A stretch of 64,000 nucleotides of DNA from Septoria linicola (Eukaryota > Ascomycota > Dothideomycetes > Mycosphaerellales > Mycosphaerellaceae), in NCBI GenBank assembly GCA_024114885.1, contig CP099418.1, forward strand, positions 4,154,001 to 4,218,000, given 5' to 3'. Both the position numbers and the translations under genes were made by a program. The notes beneath the pieces were generated by a model, which did not search any database, was not told the origin of the DNA, and saw only the letters and a list, made by a program, of their open reading frames with translations. Positions 54,687-64,000 of this stretch are shown piece after piece. Each line of letters begins with the position of its first letter. The first letter of the stretch is position 1.

Positions 54687-54719
54687 AACCTATCTAATGC
54701 ACCAACCTATCAAACACGT
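54687..54719 (-). repeat. Right terminal inverted repeat of the pogo-like element
   Basis: Inverse copy of the left repeat, ending CACGT before the TA target duplicate. An imperfect direct copy of AATGCACCAACCTATC lies inside it. Confidence 0.88.
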
Positions 54720-54721
54720 TA

Positions 54722-55205
54722 GTGATGTTTCCCACAACGAGATCTCAAGCCACATGCGACGCTAACTTCTCTGCTTCTCAGGCGCTATCACAGGACATCT
54801 GAGCTCCTGGACGGCCTACTGATGAGTACAGTGAGCTAGGTCCTGAATGATTCATAAGGTGCAACATGACATGTCGTGAAATTGAGATTGCGGCTACACC
54901 GTGGTGGTTGCCAGCACAAAAGAATAATATCCTTTGTCATGAGTCGCCTTATTCAAGTGGCTGAACGCCGGAAACAGTGCACAAGAAGACATTCTGATTA
55001 CTCGACAGTATGCCGCAAGTTCTAAGCATGCTGTGAACTATATGCAAATGGTTGTATGCATTTCAAAATGCTCGACTTGCCGACTGACCTGTGCAGCCTG
55101 CCCATCATCTTCCCGTGTGGGACACAGACTGCGAGCCATGCTGGCGCAAACTCGAACACGCTCGCTGAAACTGCAATCAGAGGAGCATCTCACACAGTAT
55201 CGCTA
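54722..55205. other. Intergenic flank right of the transposon nest
   Basis: About 480 bases of normal composition with CA/TG present, so RIP did not spread here. Nothing else recognised. Confidence 0.5.
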
Positions 55206-55439
55206 ATGAGCAGTCCTACCACAGACTCGGTCCGGGAAGAAAACGATCCGCCAGCACTCGCCGATACCATACTCGATGCCGCCGAGGACGTATTGCAGCG
55301 TTTCGCTACCTCAGTGTCCAGCTCCGTGACGAGCAAGATCCGTGAAGTCTGCGTAGAAGTACTCAAGCGGACCGAGGACAGTTCTCGACATACGCGGGAA
55401 GCCTTCACCTACGATGACGACGCACGGTTCCTTGACTAG
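55206..55439 (+). CDS. Possible small acidic/helical protein of 77 residues
   Basis: ATG at 55206 (MSSPTTDSVREENDPP); the frame is also open upstream to 55056. The product is helical and hydrophilic: LADTILDAAEDVLQRFATSV, then SKIREVCVEVLKR. It has no domain I know. Amphipathic helices and the absence of low-complexity shadow look make it more plausible than other short frames, but support is limited to the frame. Its stop is 28 bases from the convergent gene's stop. Confidence 0.4.
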   Translation: MSSPTTDSVREENDPPALADTILDAAEDVLQRFATSVSSSVTSKIREVCVEVLKRTEDSSRHTREAFTYDDDARFLD

Positions 55440-55467
55440 TCTGCTTCATCTCCCTACCTAGCAGCCG

Positions 55468-56295
55468 CTACTTCGTCACATTTTTCAGCGCCGTCTCCAT
55501 CAGCACTTTGTCGTACTGTTGATGCAGCCACTGGATCCAATTGCTCATCGGTCCACTCCCTGGCTTGCCTGTCTGATCTGGTTGCGCCAACCCATTATAA
55601 AACACACTCTTCAGGCCGAACTCTGCAACACCTTCTTCCTTCTTGATCTCGGCAGTCATCTCGAAGAGGCCATCATTTTCTCTCACGTCTGTCACCCTCG
55701 GCGAATCTCCGCAGCGTACGATGATCGAGTTTGGAGTTTTCGATACCACTTCAAAGTGGTCGGTAATCTTCGTGCCTTTCTCATAGGTGCTCGCTTCGAG
55801 GTCTTTGGTGTCCCATAGGTGGTCCGCGGTGACTGGATCAGAGCGATACTTCTTTTCGAGGAAGCGGCGCTGGTAGGCAAAGCCTGGCAGTGCCACCTGG
55901 TTAACCGCCAGGACTGCAACAAATGTGTATAGATTTGTATACGCACCTAATCCACTCCATACTCCAGCGCAGAATGACTCTGTCAGCTTTTCTTCTTTCT
56001 CAAGTAGCTCAGGCTTGATCTGTGTCAATGGCACGCGCCGCACGGCGAGATCCTGCGTAACGGGCGCATTGTTCGGGTTATAGCGTGCGTATAGCGTCGA
56101 GTTGAATATGTAGTCTGTAGGCGGAACATCGACGATTTTGGTTTTGCGTGTCCATCTGTAGCCAGTCGAAGAGAATCAGCATTGGCATACTGTCTGGGTA
56201 TAGCAAGTGGAGGATTGAATTCACAATAGATAGCCTGCAGTTGCGCCGAGACTGGTCCAGCCAGTAGCTGCCAGCGTGGTCTTGAAAATGCTCAT
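55468..56295 (-). CDS. Unknown conserved-looking protein with N-terminal membrane segments (two exons)
   Basis: Exons 56225-56295 and 55468-56155 join in phase (TT|A) to 252 residues. The N-terminus MSIFKTTLAATGWTSLGATA is hydrophobic and precedes WTRKTKIVDVPPTDYIFNST. A second hydrophobic stretch is YTNLYTFVAVLAVNQVALPG. The soluble C-terminal half contains KGTKITDHFEVVSKTPNSII and GLFEMTAEIKKEEG, suggesting a beta-rich fold. I do not recognise the family and propose no function. The minus-strand frame is open upstream of the chosen ATG (56293-56295), so an earlier start is possible. Confidence 0.7.
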
Positions 56296-56680
56296 GGCTT
56301 TGAATCCAGCAACTGCAGGCTCAAGCATGTGTGCCCGTCGCAATGGTTGTTTGAGAGGTGAGAAGGGACTTGAAGCTTGCGAGCTGGAGAGCTTACCATT
56401 CGGCTTTTGCTTTGGCTGCCATCGGCTTTTGCTGGTGGTCTGTGGCATGGCTACACTATCACTAAAGACGATACCTTTCCCAGGACACCACCTCAATGAC
56501 TGCAATGTTCCGTAACATATATTGATGCTTAGTAATAGTGAGTCAACGAGCTAGGACTGCGCAACATGCGGTATGCACACCGAGTGCCACGAGCGGGCAG
56601 CGAAACCTGCTTCACCCAAGATGCACGAGCATTATCGAGGCAGCGACTTTCAAGTCATGTGTGATCTCATGATATGCCAG
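56296..56680. other. Intergenic
   Basis: About 385 bases between the unknown gene's start and the NOC4 stop. Part may be coding if the former starts further upstream. Confidence 0.4.
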
Positions 56681-58324
56681 CTACATAGTGATAGCAGTCT
56701 TCAACAGAGAGCCAATGGAGTTCAATCCCTGGTCATCAGTGATGATGCGCTTAGGTATATCCCATTCCACCACCGGCGCTTTCTTCATGTCCTTGCCAAT
56801 TTCGGCATCAACCAGCGTGGCGTATGAATGGTCCAAAAAATCTTCCAGGTGGTAGTCTCGCTTCGTGAACTGCTCGCCGATGATCTTCGCTAGAGTAGCC
56901 ACATTCGGATGAAAGTGGTTTCGTAACGTTTCCAGCTCCCACAAGCTGGAATCAATGGCGCCCGTAAGCATGGGATCCGTCTGTGACATGTTGAACGGAT
57001 CATCCATGCCTTCTTCGGCATACTTCTTGTTGGCCGCGTAAATCGCATGACCAGGGTGGTAGGGTCGATGCAGCATGAAAGTACATGGAGGGTGCTGTTT
57101 CAGCTGATTGTAGGCCCATGGAATGATCCATACGATCGCTCCAGGTGGAGCTTGAAGTGCCAATTTCGACAACCGTTTGATGAAGCTTGCGACCATAGCA
57201 GCCGGCAAATGCGTAGAGCTCATGCAGGTCTCAAGCAGACGAAAGAAGCGACTCCGGTGTTTGCTGTGTAGGACATCTTCATCCAAAAGGCTGTAGAGCT
57301 TGCTGTAGAAGTCCGGATAGTCAAGGTTCTTCACAGTAATGAGGCTGAAGATACCACTCAACGCCAGCAACGAAGTCGCGCCACCTTGATTGAACGAGTC
57401 CGTGAGGAAGTCTGCTAGTAGCTCGATGTGGTTCGTGAACCACGGTAGGAGCTGAGTTGTTGTGATGCCGAGCAGATTCTTTCGCTGCTCCGAGGACAGC
57501 GGTGTGCGGAAGACCGACATCCATGCTTCACGAGCAGCCTTGCGATGGGCATTGAGAGACAGAAGCGGGCTCTTTGCCTCTGGAGCCTCTCCATACCAAT
57601 CTTCAAGCTGATCGTCTGCGTCTGGCACCCCTTCGATCTGCGACAGGAGCTCGATCGCGCTTCCAACATGTCTTGCTCCTTCGCTTTCACTCAGACACTG
57701 CTTGACCGCAACGAATGTGTAGAAGCGCACATCGTCATGCTCTTCAACATACTTCTCCACGAATTCCTGCCTTGCCCCTTCGGCATCGTCGCTCCGCACT
57801 AATGCTCTCACAGTCGACTGGAAAGCTGCTTTATCGTTTCGCCACGATTGCTCAGCGGTCTTGCTCGTGCCTGAAGCCTCCTCCTTCACTAGGCGCATCA
57901 AGAGAGTCAACGCAGTGCTTTCTGTCGTGGCATCCGGGCTACCGATCCACGTGCAAAGGCTTGACACATAATCGCGCAAGCATGTACGCAGCCATTGCAC
58001 AGTTTGTGCCGCCTTTTCCGAGGCATTTCTGTCTTTTGCCAAATGCTCTCCAGCGATCAAGCGACAAAAGACTCGGCAGAGTGCTACCGCGGCCAGGACT
58101 GATTTCTCTTCGCCAGCAACCAAATTTTGCAGTTTCTCGATGTTCGGGTAGTGCTTTGGCGACTCGAGGATTTGCTGCTCCAGGAGCAAGATTTGAGCAT
58201 CGCGAGTGTCGGTCGATGGTATAGTTTTCGGAGCCTTCCTTGCATTTGTGGCAGTTCCTCCTTCTCGTGAGACACGCTTCCTCTTGCGAGTCTCGTCCGT
58301 AGACGCACCAACCAGTCCGGGCAT
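56681..58324 (-). CDS. NOC4: Nucleolar complex protein 4 (CBF/Mak21 family)
   Basis: Ribosome biogenesis factor that works with Nop14 in nucleolar maturation and export of the 40S subunit. The 547-residue single exon has a basic N-terminus (TRKRKRVSREGG), an alpha-helical repeat body, and the CBF-domain C-terminal half. Diagnostic stretches include NQGGATSLLALSGIFSLITV, YPDFYSKLYSLLDEDVLHSK, RLLETCMSSTHLPAAMVASF and DDPFNMSQTDPMLTGAIDSS, ending with a short segment after LAKIIGEQFTKRDYHLEDF. Start ATG at 58322-58324 (MPGLVGAST); an in-frame ATG ten codons upstream is also possible. The gene starts only about 120 bases from RIP-mutated DNA. Confidence 0.92.
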   Translation of the reverse strand: MPGLVGASTDETRKRKRVSREGGTATNARKAPKTIPSTDTRDAQILLLEQQILESPKHYPNIEKLQNLVAGEEKSVLAAVALCRVFCRLIAGEHLAKDRNASEKAAQTVQWLRTCLRDYVSSLCTWIGSPDATTESTALTLLMRLVKEEASGTSKTAEQSWRNDKAAFQSTVRALVRSDDAEGARQEFVEKYVEEHDDVRFYTFVAVKQCLSESEGARHVGSAIELLSQIEGVPDADDQLEDWYGEAPEAKSPLLSLNAHRKAAREAWMSVFRTPLSSEQRKNLLGITTTQLLPWFTNHIELLADFLTDSFNQGGATSLLALSGIFSLITVKNLDYPDFYSKLYSLLDEDVLHSKHRSRFFRLLETCMSSTHLPAAMVASFIKRLSKLALQAPPGAIVWIIPWAYNQLKQHPPCTFMLHRPYHPGHAIYAANKKYAEEGMDDPFNMSQTDPMLTGAIDSSLWELETLRNHFHPNVATLAKIIGEQFTKRDYHLEDFLDHSYATLVDAEIGKDMKKAPVVEWDIPKRIITDDQGLNSIGSLLKTAITM

Positions 58325-58439
58325 CCTACAGATCGTAGTCGTGAATATTTCCAAAGTCTACTGGTGCTGCAGCGATCTGAACATTTTTCGGACAAATTAC
58401 CGAGGCCCATACGTCCCACCGAGACATGAAGATTTCTCA

Positions 58440-58745
58440 ATGATTTAATGATAGTTTGCATTACATCTACGCCTAATACTCTCTATGCACTCTCTACACA
58501 CTCGCTACTATGCCTCCTACTACTAGAGACTACGAACTATACTATACGTAGATTACTAAGTATCTTAAGGCTAGAGTATCTAAAGTAACTATTTAAAAAG
58601 ACCTCTAAGACGTCTACTATATCGACATAACTATAAGAACAATTAGACGATTAATAGTAATATAGAGTATCTAGAGCGCTAGGAAGAATAATAGATACGT
58701 ATAGTATATACTAAATAATCTATAAGTATTAGAATAGTAGATTAC
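58440..58745 (+). mobile_element. 5' fragment of an unidentified RIP-mutated transposon
   Basis: From about 58,440 the sequence changes to RIP composition, with some CA/TG left near its start. A plus-strand frame begins at an ATG near 58,509 (MPPTTRDYELYY) and contains an HTH-like stretch ITIRTIRRLI before it is cut by Ty3 element B. The layout suggests a transposase N-terminus, but the family is not identified. The left end is approximate. Confidence 0.5.
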
Positions 58746-58917
58746 TATAAGAGCTAGGTAAGGTCGAAGGCTAAGACCCGCCTTAGGCTCGTAGGCTTGG
58801 CGTACGGTATAATTATAGTGCGCGTATATATCTAAAAGGAGGTAAGAATTAGTCTTATAATATCCTAATAGTCTTATTAAGAGAGCGCTCTATATATTAC
58901 TATATACCTCTTTTATA
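58746..58917 (+). repeat. Ty3 element B, 5' LTR
   Basis: 172 bp, colinear with the 171-bp LTRs of element A. It keeps several ancestral C/G bases that A has lost. Confidence 0.92.
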
Positions 58918-61900
58918 ATTCTAATTCTTCTCCTTCTGAGAGTAGTAATCTATAGAGGCCTATAGCTCTCTAACGTAACGTAGGCACGGCGCTACTAGAG
59001 CTCGTAATAGGCGAAGTAGACGATTAAAGTAATCTTATAGAAACTAATAAGGTTTAGGAGTAGGAGTCTACTAGTATAACCGAAGATAGTACGTATATAG
59101 AGCGTATATAGCTTAAAGCTAAGAACTAGGAACTACGTCGTCGCTTAGAAGTACGCGCTCTACGACGAGAGAATAATTAGCTCCTTATAGAGTTAGAATC
59201 TCTATCCTTAGGTACTCCTAGTACTCTTAATATTAGCGATCCTAAAGACGACGCTACTACTAGTATTATAGGTAGTATACTTTACGATAGCGCGTTATAT
59301 ACGCGATATAAAGGTTCTAAAGTTAGAGAACCTTATACCTTCTAGAGCGAGATAGTCTAAAAGGTAAAAGAGTTTATTCGTAGTTTCGAAGTAATCTTTC
59401 TTAATAGTCTATAAGAGTTTATTATAGAGGATTCGAAGATCCTATATAGTATTATATAGCTCGTAGGCGAGGCGTAAGAGACCTAGTATAACGAATACTC
59501 TAAGGTAATACCTCTAGACTATACTTAGACTAAGTTTAAACGCTTTATCTATAACGTTATTAGAGATTAGGTAAATCGTACGATCCTTATAATAGTTAAG
59601 TACGAGAAGGCCTAATAGAGTAAGAGCTAAGGAGTACGCTAGTTCGCTATAGAGCTAGGCTACTTAGAGTCTTAACTAGGCGACTATACCGAAGTATAGC
59701 TAGTACGCTAGCTCCTTATAAAGTTAAAGCTAGCGCTTCGATAAGAGATTATTAAGAATTATACTATGCCTAATAAGCGCGCTAATTTAATTACGTTAGT
59801 AAGGCGCCTAGAGTAAGCTAATAGAGTAATCCCTATATAGTATAACTAGAGCGGAAGCTAGAGTAATAAGGACCGTAAGCGCGATACGTACTCGAAATAT
59901 AAGCGTATAGAGAGCGACGCTCCTACGCGTAGATACGACGATAGTCTAGGAGGGAATAGTACGCGTCGCTCTAGCGACAAAGGTTCTACTCGCTCTATTA
60001 TAGGCTATAAGTATTTAGAATACTATAGCTATAAGTAGAAAAGGTATATTAGTACTAATTCTATCTACTCTAACCGAAGCGCCTAAGACGATAGTAAGAA
60101 GCCGTTAGTATATAAGGTTACTATAGAGACGCTAAAAAAAGAGAAGGTATTAGAGAAGGACTACGACCTCTAGATACCGAGCTTAGTAGCGATATATACC
60201 TCTCTATATAAGTCGTAAATACGACTTACCTAGAGGGTATAGTCGAGGCGTAAGATAGGCTTAAGCCGGCCTAATTCCTTCTTAATAATACCGCTAATAT
60301 TAACGTAGTATTAAGATCCTTTATCTTATAATATAGTATTACGATTCGAACTAATACTACCTTACTCTTAGCTACTTTATTTACTAGGGAATTAGGGCAT
60401 TATTATAGCGTATACTATATACGCGTATAGCTTATAGACTCTATAGGAGTAGAGCGTATAGTAGGCGTAATCTTTTATACTTATAATATACTAACCCCTA
60501 ATATAATCTTAGGTTAGCTATAGAAGCGTACTTATTATATACGAGTCGATAGTAGCTTAGATAAGTAGACCTATAGCGATATCTTTAAAAACGTTAAGGT
60601 TAGAGAAGCTTATAAGTTTCTTAAAGACTTAAAGTATATACTAACTATATATATAGTAGTCTTAAATAAGATAGGCGAAGGTAGAGAGGTTAACCCTCTT
60701 CCTCTTAAGTTCTAATAGTTCTCTAATATTCTAAACCTAATAGAGGAGATAAGGAGTAAGCTAGTAGATAGCGTAGAGTATACGATCGAGCTACGTCTAG
60801 ACACTATTCTACTCTTTAGGCTACTATATTACTAGTTAAGTAAGGAGCTAGAGGAATTAAAAAAGTACCTTACTATAAGGCTTAAGTACGATTAGATCGA
60901 GCGTAGTATAAGCGAGGTAGGTACGCCTATCCTATTTATACTAAAGAAAGATAGTAAGCTAAAGCTATATATCGACTACTAAGGGTTAAACGAAATTACT
61001 ATTAAGAATAGGTACCTACTCCTCTTAATTAGCGAGACGCTAGATAGACTTATAGGAGCTATATAGTTTACGACTCTAGACCTTATAGATATATACTATC
61101 GGATTCGTATTAAGCCTAGCGACTACTAGAAGACTACGTTCTATACGCGCTATAGCTACTTCTAGTATAAGGTAATACTATTTAGCCTAACTAACGCTCT
61201 AGCTACGTTCTAGGTATATATTAACTATACTCTAGTAGGTTTAGTCGATACGTACTACGTAGTATACCTTAATAATATTCTTATCTATAGTAAGAGCTAC
61301 GCGGACTACGTACGCGACGTATACGACGTACTTACGCGTCTCTAGAAGTTCGGACTCTATACTTAAAGAGCGAAGTATAAATTCTAGTAGAAGGAAGTCG
61401 ATTTCCTAGGCTTTATAGTAACTACTAGAGAGGTTATAATAGATCTATGTAGGATAGACGTAATCGTAGCGTAGCTAACGCCTATAACGCTCGTAGAGGT
61501 TTAATCCTTCCTTAGGTTTACTAATTTCTACTAGCGTTTTATTTTTAAATACTCTAGAGTAGTATCTCCTCTTATAGCGTTATCTAAGGGCGCCGTAGTA
61601 GGTAAGAAGCTAGGCCTACTTAAGTAGACTATACGAGAGGAGTAGGTGTTTACTAAATTAAAAAAGCGTTTTTCTATAGTACTACTACTAAGATACTTCG
61701 ACTCTACGCTTAGGCTATAGGTCGAGAGCGACGCCTCTAATTACGTAATTACTATAATCCTTAACTAACTCTTCGGGTCTAAATAGTACCCTATCGTATT
61801 TATATCTAGGAAGATAATTACTATAGAATATAATTACGAGGTATACGATAAGGAGCTTCTTATAGTAGTTAAGGCTTTTAAAGCGTAGAGGCCGTACCTC

Positions 61901-63790
61901 GAAGGCGCTCTATATACGATCGACGTACTAGTCGACTATACTAACCTTTATAGGTTTATAGGCGTAAAGAAGTTAACTAGTAGGTAAGCTCGCTAGGCTA
62001 CCTTCCTAGCCCTATTCGACTTCGTTATAACGTACTAGGTAGGTAAGCGAAACCTAGCTAACGCGCTATCGAGGCGTAGTAATTATACTAAGGAGGTAGT
62101 AGAGGTAACTAACCTTCTACCTACCTTATAGACTAAGTTATAGCTATAGAATAATTAGAGTATAAGGGACGTAGGCGTACTACTCGTAGCTCGTATCTAT
62201 ACGACTTATAAGGAATAGTATTCTTCGATAGAAAGAAGTACTAACTCTAACCTATAGTAGTAGTTCTTAACGCCTATACGAGTAGTAGGTATAATTACTA
62301 AAGGTAAAGAGCTATATATAAATATCTTAGACTTAATCCTTAGATATACTCGCGCGCTAGTATAAGCTAAGCTAAGTATAAGCGTAGTATACTTATAAGC
62401 GACGAGTAATAGCGGCTAATTCGAGTAATATACTATAAGAGAGAGAAACCTCTAGGTAGACGATTCGCTATACGTACCTAAGGACTACGTTTTATAGATA
62501 TAGGTAATTTATATATATTACGACGATACCCTTATAGGCTATTTTAGTAAGGATAAGACTATCTCGCTAGTATAGAGGAAGTACTAGTAGCTAGAGATAA
62601 CTAAGGACATCGTATAATACGTAGAATCCTATAGGAGTTACTAGAAGGTAAAAGCGCGTCGCTATCGACTATATAGCGAGCTAACTACGCTACCTATACT
62701 AGATCGTCTATTCTAAGAGTTAACTTAAGATTTTATTATAGACCTCCTACTAAGTAAGTAAGGAGTATACGTATATAATACGATTCTAGTTATCGTCGAC
62801 CGATATATAAAGATAGTTATCTTTATACTAACTATAAAGAGGTATACTAGTAGTAACCTTATAAGAGTCTTAATATTAGAAGTAATTAGGTATTATAGTA
62901 TACCTATAGGTATTATTAGCGATAGAGGGTCTATATTTACGAGTTAGTTTTAGTCTAACTTCTACTACGAGGCGTATATAAAGCGTAAGCTAAGTATAGC
63001 GTTCTATCTATAGATAGATAGGTAAACTAAAAGAGCGAATTAGACGCTTAAGACTTACCTACGCGTCTACTATATAGAGTAGTAAGATAACTAGGTAGAC
63101 CTATTAGTATAAGCCGAGTTCGTATATAATAATAGTACGTATATAATATTAAAAATATTACTATTTATAGCGCTATATAGTTTTAATCTAGAGCTAGTAA
63201 TAAGTAGGTAAGAAGCTCGAGGCGCGCTTCCTAAAAAGGAGGTACTAGCTACTAAGGAAGCTATAGAAAGATTAAAGAAGAACTATAAGATACTAAGTAA
63301 ACGCTAGTAAGAAGTAAGTAAGACGTAGGCTAGGTACTTTAATAATAGGTATTAGGCTAAGGAATATAAGGTCGGCGATATAGTCTTACTATTAATAAAG
63401 AACCTATAATTAAAAGTTCTTTCGAAGAAGTTAGTAGATAAGTTTACTAGGCCTTTTAAGGTAATTAACGTAGTAGAGAAGTAGGTATACCGCTTAGCTC
63501 TACTACTAGACGCTCTTATCTATAACGTATTTTATATATCGCTTCTAGAACCTTAGAAAGGTAGCGAGACGTAGATAGAGAGTATACTACTCGTAGACTA
63601 CTAGAGTAAATAGGAAGTTAAGAAGATTCTTAGAACTCGAGTAAGAAAGAGCGTATACTAGTACTTAATCCGCTAGTAGGGCTAGCCTAAAGAGTACGAC
63701 TAGTAGGAACCTAAAGAATATATTAGTAGCTATATAGTACTAGACGTATTCGAAGCGTAGCGTATAAGTAGGCGCGTAGTAAGATAGAAG

Positions 63791-63854
63791 CGCTAAGGCA
63801 CTAATACGCTAAGGTACTAATACGCTAAGGTACTAATACGCTAAGGTACTAATA
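63791..63854 (+). repeat. 16-bp tandem repeat, four units, in Ty3 element B
   Basis: Unit CGCTAAGGTACTAATA (first copy has one C/T difference). Element A has a single unit at the matching place near 49,257. Confidence 0.9.
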
Positions 63855-64000
63855 CGGCGATACTAAGTACTAAGCGCTAAATCTATATTTAGGAGCAAAC
63901 TTTAAATTTAAGAGAGTAAGAAAATTACTAAGGTATTTAGGATATATCGAAGCGTAAACTATATTATTTATATACGCCTACTAAGCGAGTCGTATAGTAC

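Larger units (their letters stand above)
39925..54719 (+). mobile_element. Fot1/pogo-like (Tc1/mariner) DNA transposon carrying two nested retrotransposons
   Basis: The outer element is flanked by TA (39923-39924 and 54720-54721) and has 33-bp terminal inverted repeats, 32 of 33 identical. Its own sequence is 39925-40644 plus 53612-54719, 1,828 bp, the normal size of a Fot1-class element. Reading through RIP stops on the plus strand gives a pogo-type transposase: an N-terminal HTH region, RILDLD and DPKVIIK-FRLVQN blocks, then RLLILDSYNSY (the catalytic Asp region) and YLSYLLQLLDISYFSPLKK (the conserved HSSHLLQPLDVGCFxPLK block). The frame resumes exactly when the copia insert and one 5-bp duplicate are removed. 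It is certainly inactive. Confidence 0.87.
58746..64000 (+). mobile_element. Ty3/gypsy element B, same family as A, truncated by the window end
   Basis: Starts with a 172-bp LTR (58746-58917) and follows element A colinearly through gag, protease, reverse transcriptase (YLNNIL near 61262-61285), RNase H, integrase and the chromodomain-like part. It ends at the window edge before the 3' LTR. Its first 100 bases are less RIP-mutated than the LTRs of A. The left flank 5-mer is ATTAC (58741-58745); the right duplicate lies outside the window. Confidence 0.9.

Noticed and set aside
1..64000. tRNA, rRNA genes and CRISPR arrays
   Set aside because: I looked for tRNA-like GTTCGA arms, rRNA-like stretches and regularly spaced repeats and saw no convincing case; the only short tandem array is the 16-bp repeat inside a retrotransposon. 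A covariance-model scan was not possible.

Overview
The window is nuclear DNA of a filamentous ascomycete, most likely a Dothideomycete related to the Mycosphaerella group. The reasons are short spliceosomal introns (about 50-70 nt, GT..AG, with CTAAC/CTGAC branch sites), typical fungal genes (HSE1, STE20/PAK, NNF1, DPM2, THO1, TAD1, NOC4, an ING/PHD protein), and repeat blocks carrying saturated RIP (repeat-induced point mutation). The genus is an inference. Exon coordinates were built by hand from splice signals, reading phase and family knowledge; no alignment was run.

Positions 1-39.9 kb are gene-rich. In order: DPM2, NNF1, a secreted GMC oxidoreductase, then a small peroxisomal fatty-acid block. 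That block holds an acyl-CoA oxidase ending SKL, a divergent acyl-CoA synthetase ending SKL and an enoyl-CoA hydratase/isomerase ending AKI, with THO1 between them; a CCGAGG (FarA/FarB-like) hexamer lies in each of its two promoter regions. A signal-peptide-peptidase-type protease and TAD1 follow. Next comes TEF1 (EF-1alpha), split into ten exons. After a long spacer come an MFS exporter, a methyltransferase, CYB5, STE20, HSE1, an ING/PHD protein, two poorly known genes, and a DUF5872/Hva1-TUDOR protein.

The most unusual locus is TEF1. Its fifth intron is 1,501 nt and carries, on the same strand, a GIY-YIG nuclease ORF with two C2H2 (U1-like) zinc fingers. This is the architecture of a homing endonuclease inside a spliceosomal intron of a conserved nuclear gene. 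The ORF is cut by one in-frame TAG between the catalytic Arg region and the likely catalytic Glu.

Positions 39,925-54,719 are a three-layer transposon nest. A Fot1/pogo-like DNA transposon (33-bp terminal inverted repeats, TA duplication) is interrupted by a Ty1/copia element (277-bp LTRs), which is itself interrupted by a Ty3/gypsy chromovirus-type element (171-bp LTRs, GCTTA duplication). RIP has removed nearly every CpA/TpG. The copia layer has also lost CpG while the younger Ty3 layer keeps it, which gives a relative chronology. The Ty3 element carries an antisense ORF between pol and its 3' LTR.

Positions 54.7-58.4 kb are a gene island: a possible small protein, an unknown membrane-anchored protein, and NOC4. 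From about 58.45 kb to the end is a second RIP block: a piece of another transposon, then a second Ty3 copy that runs off the window.
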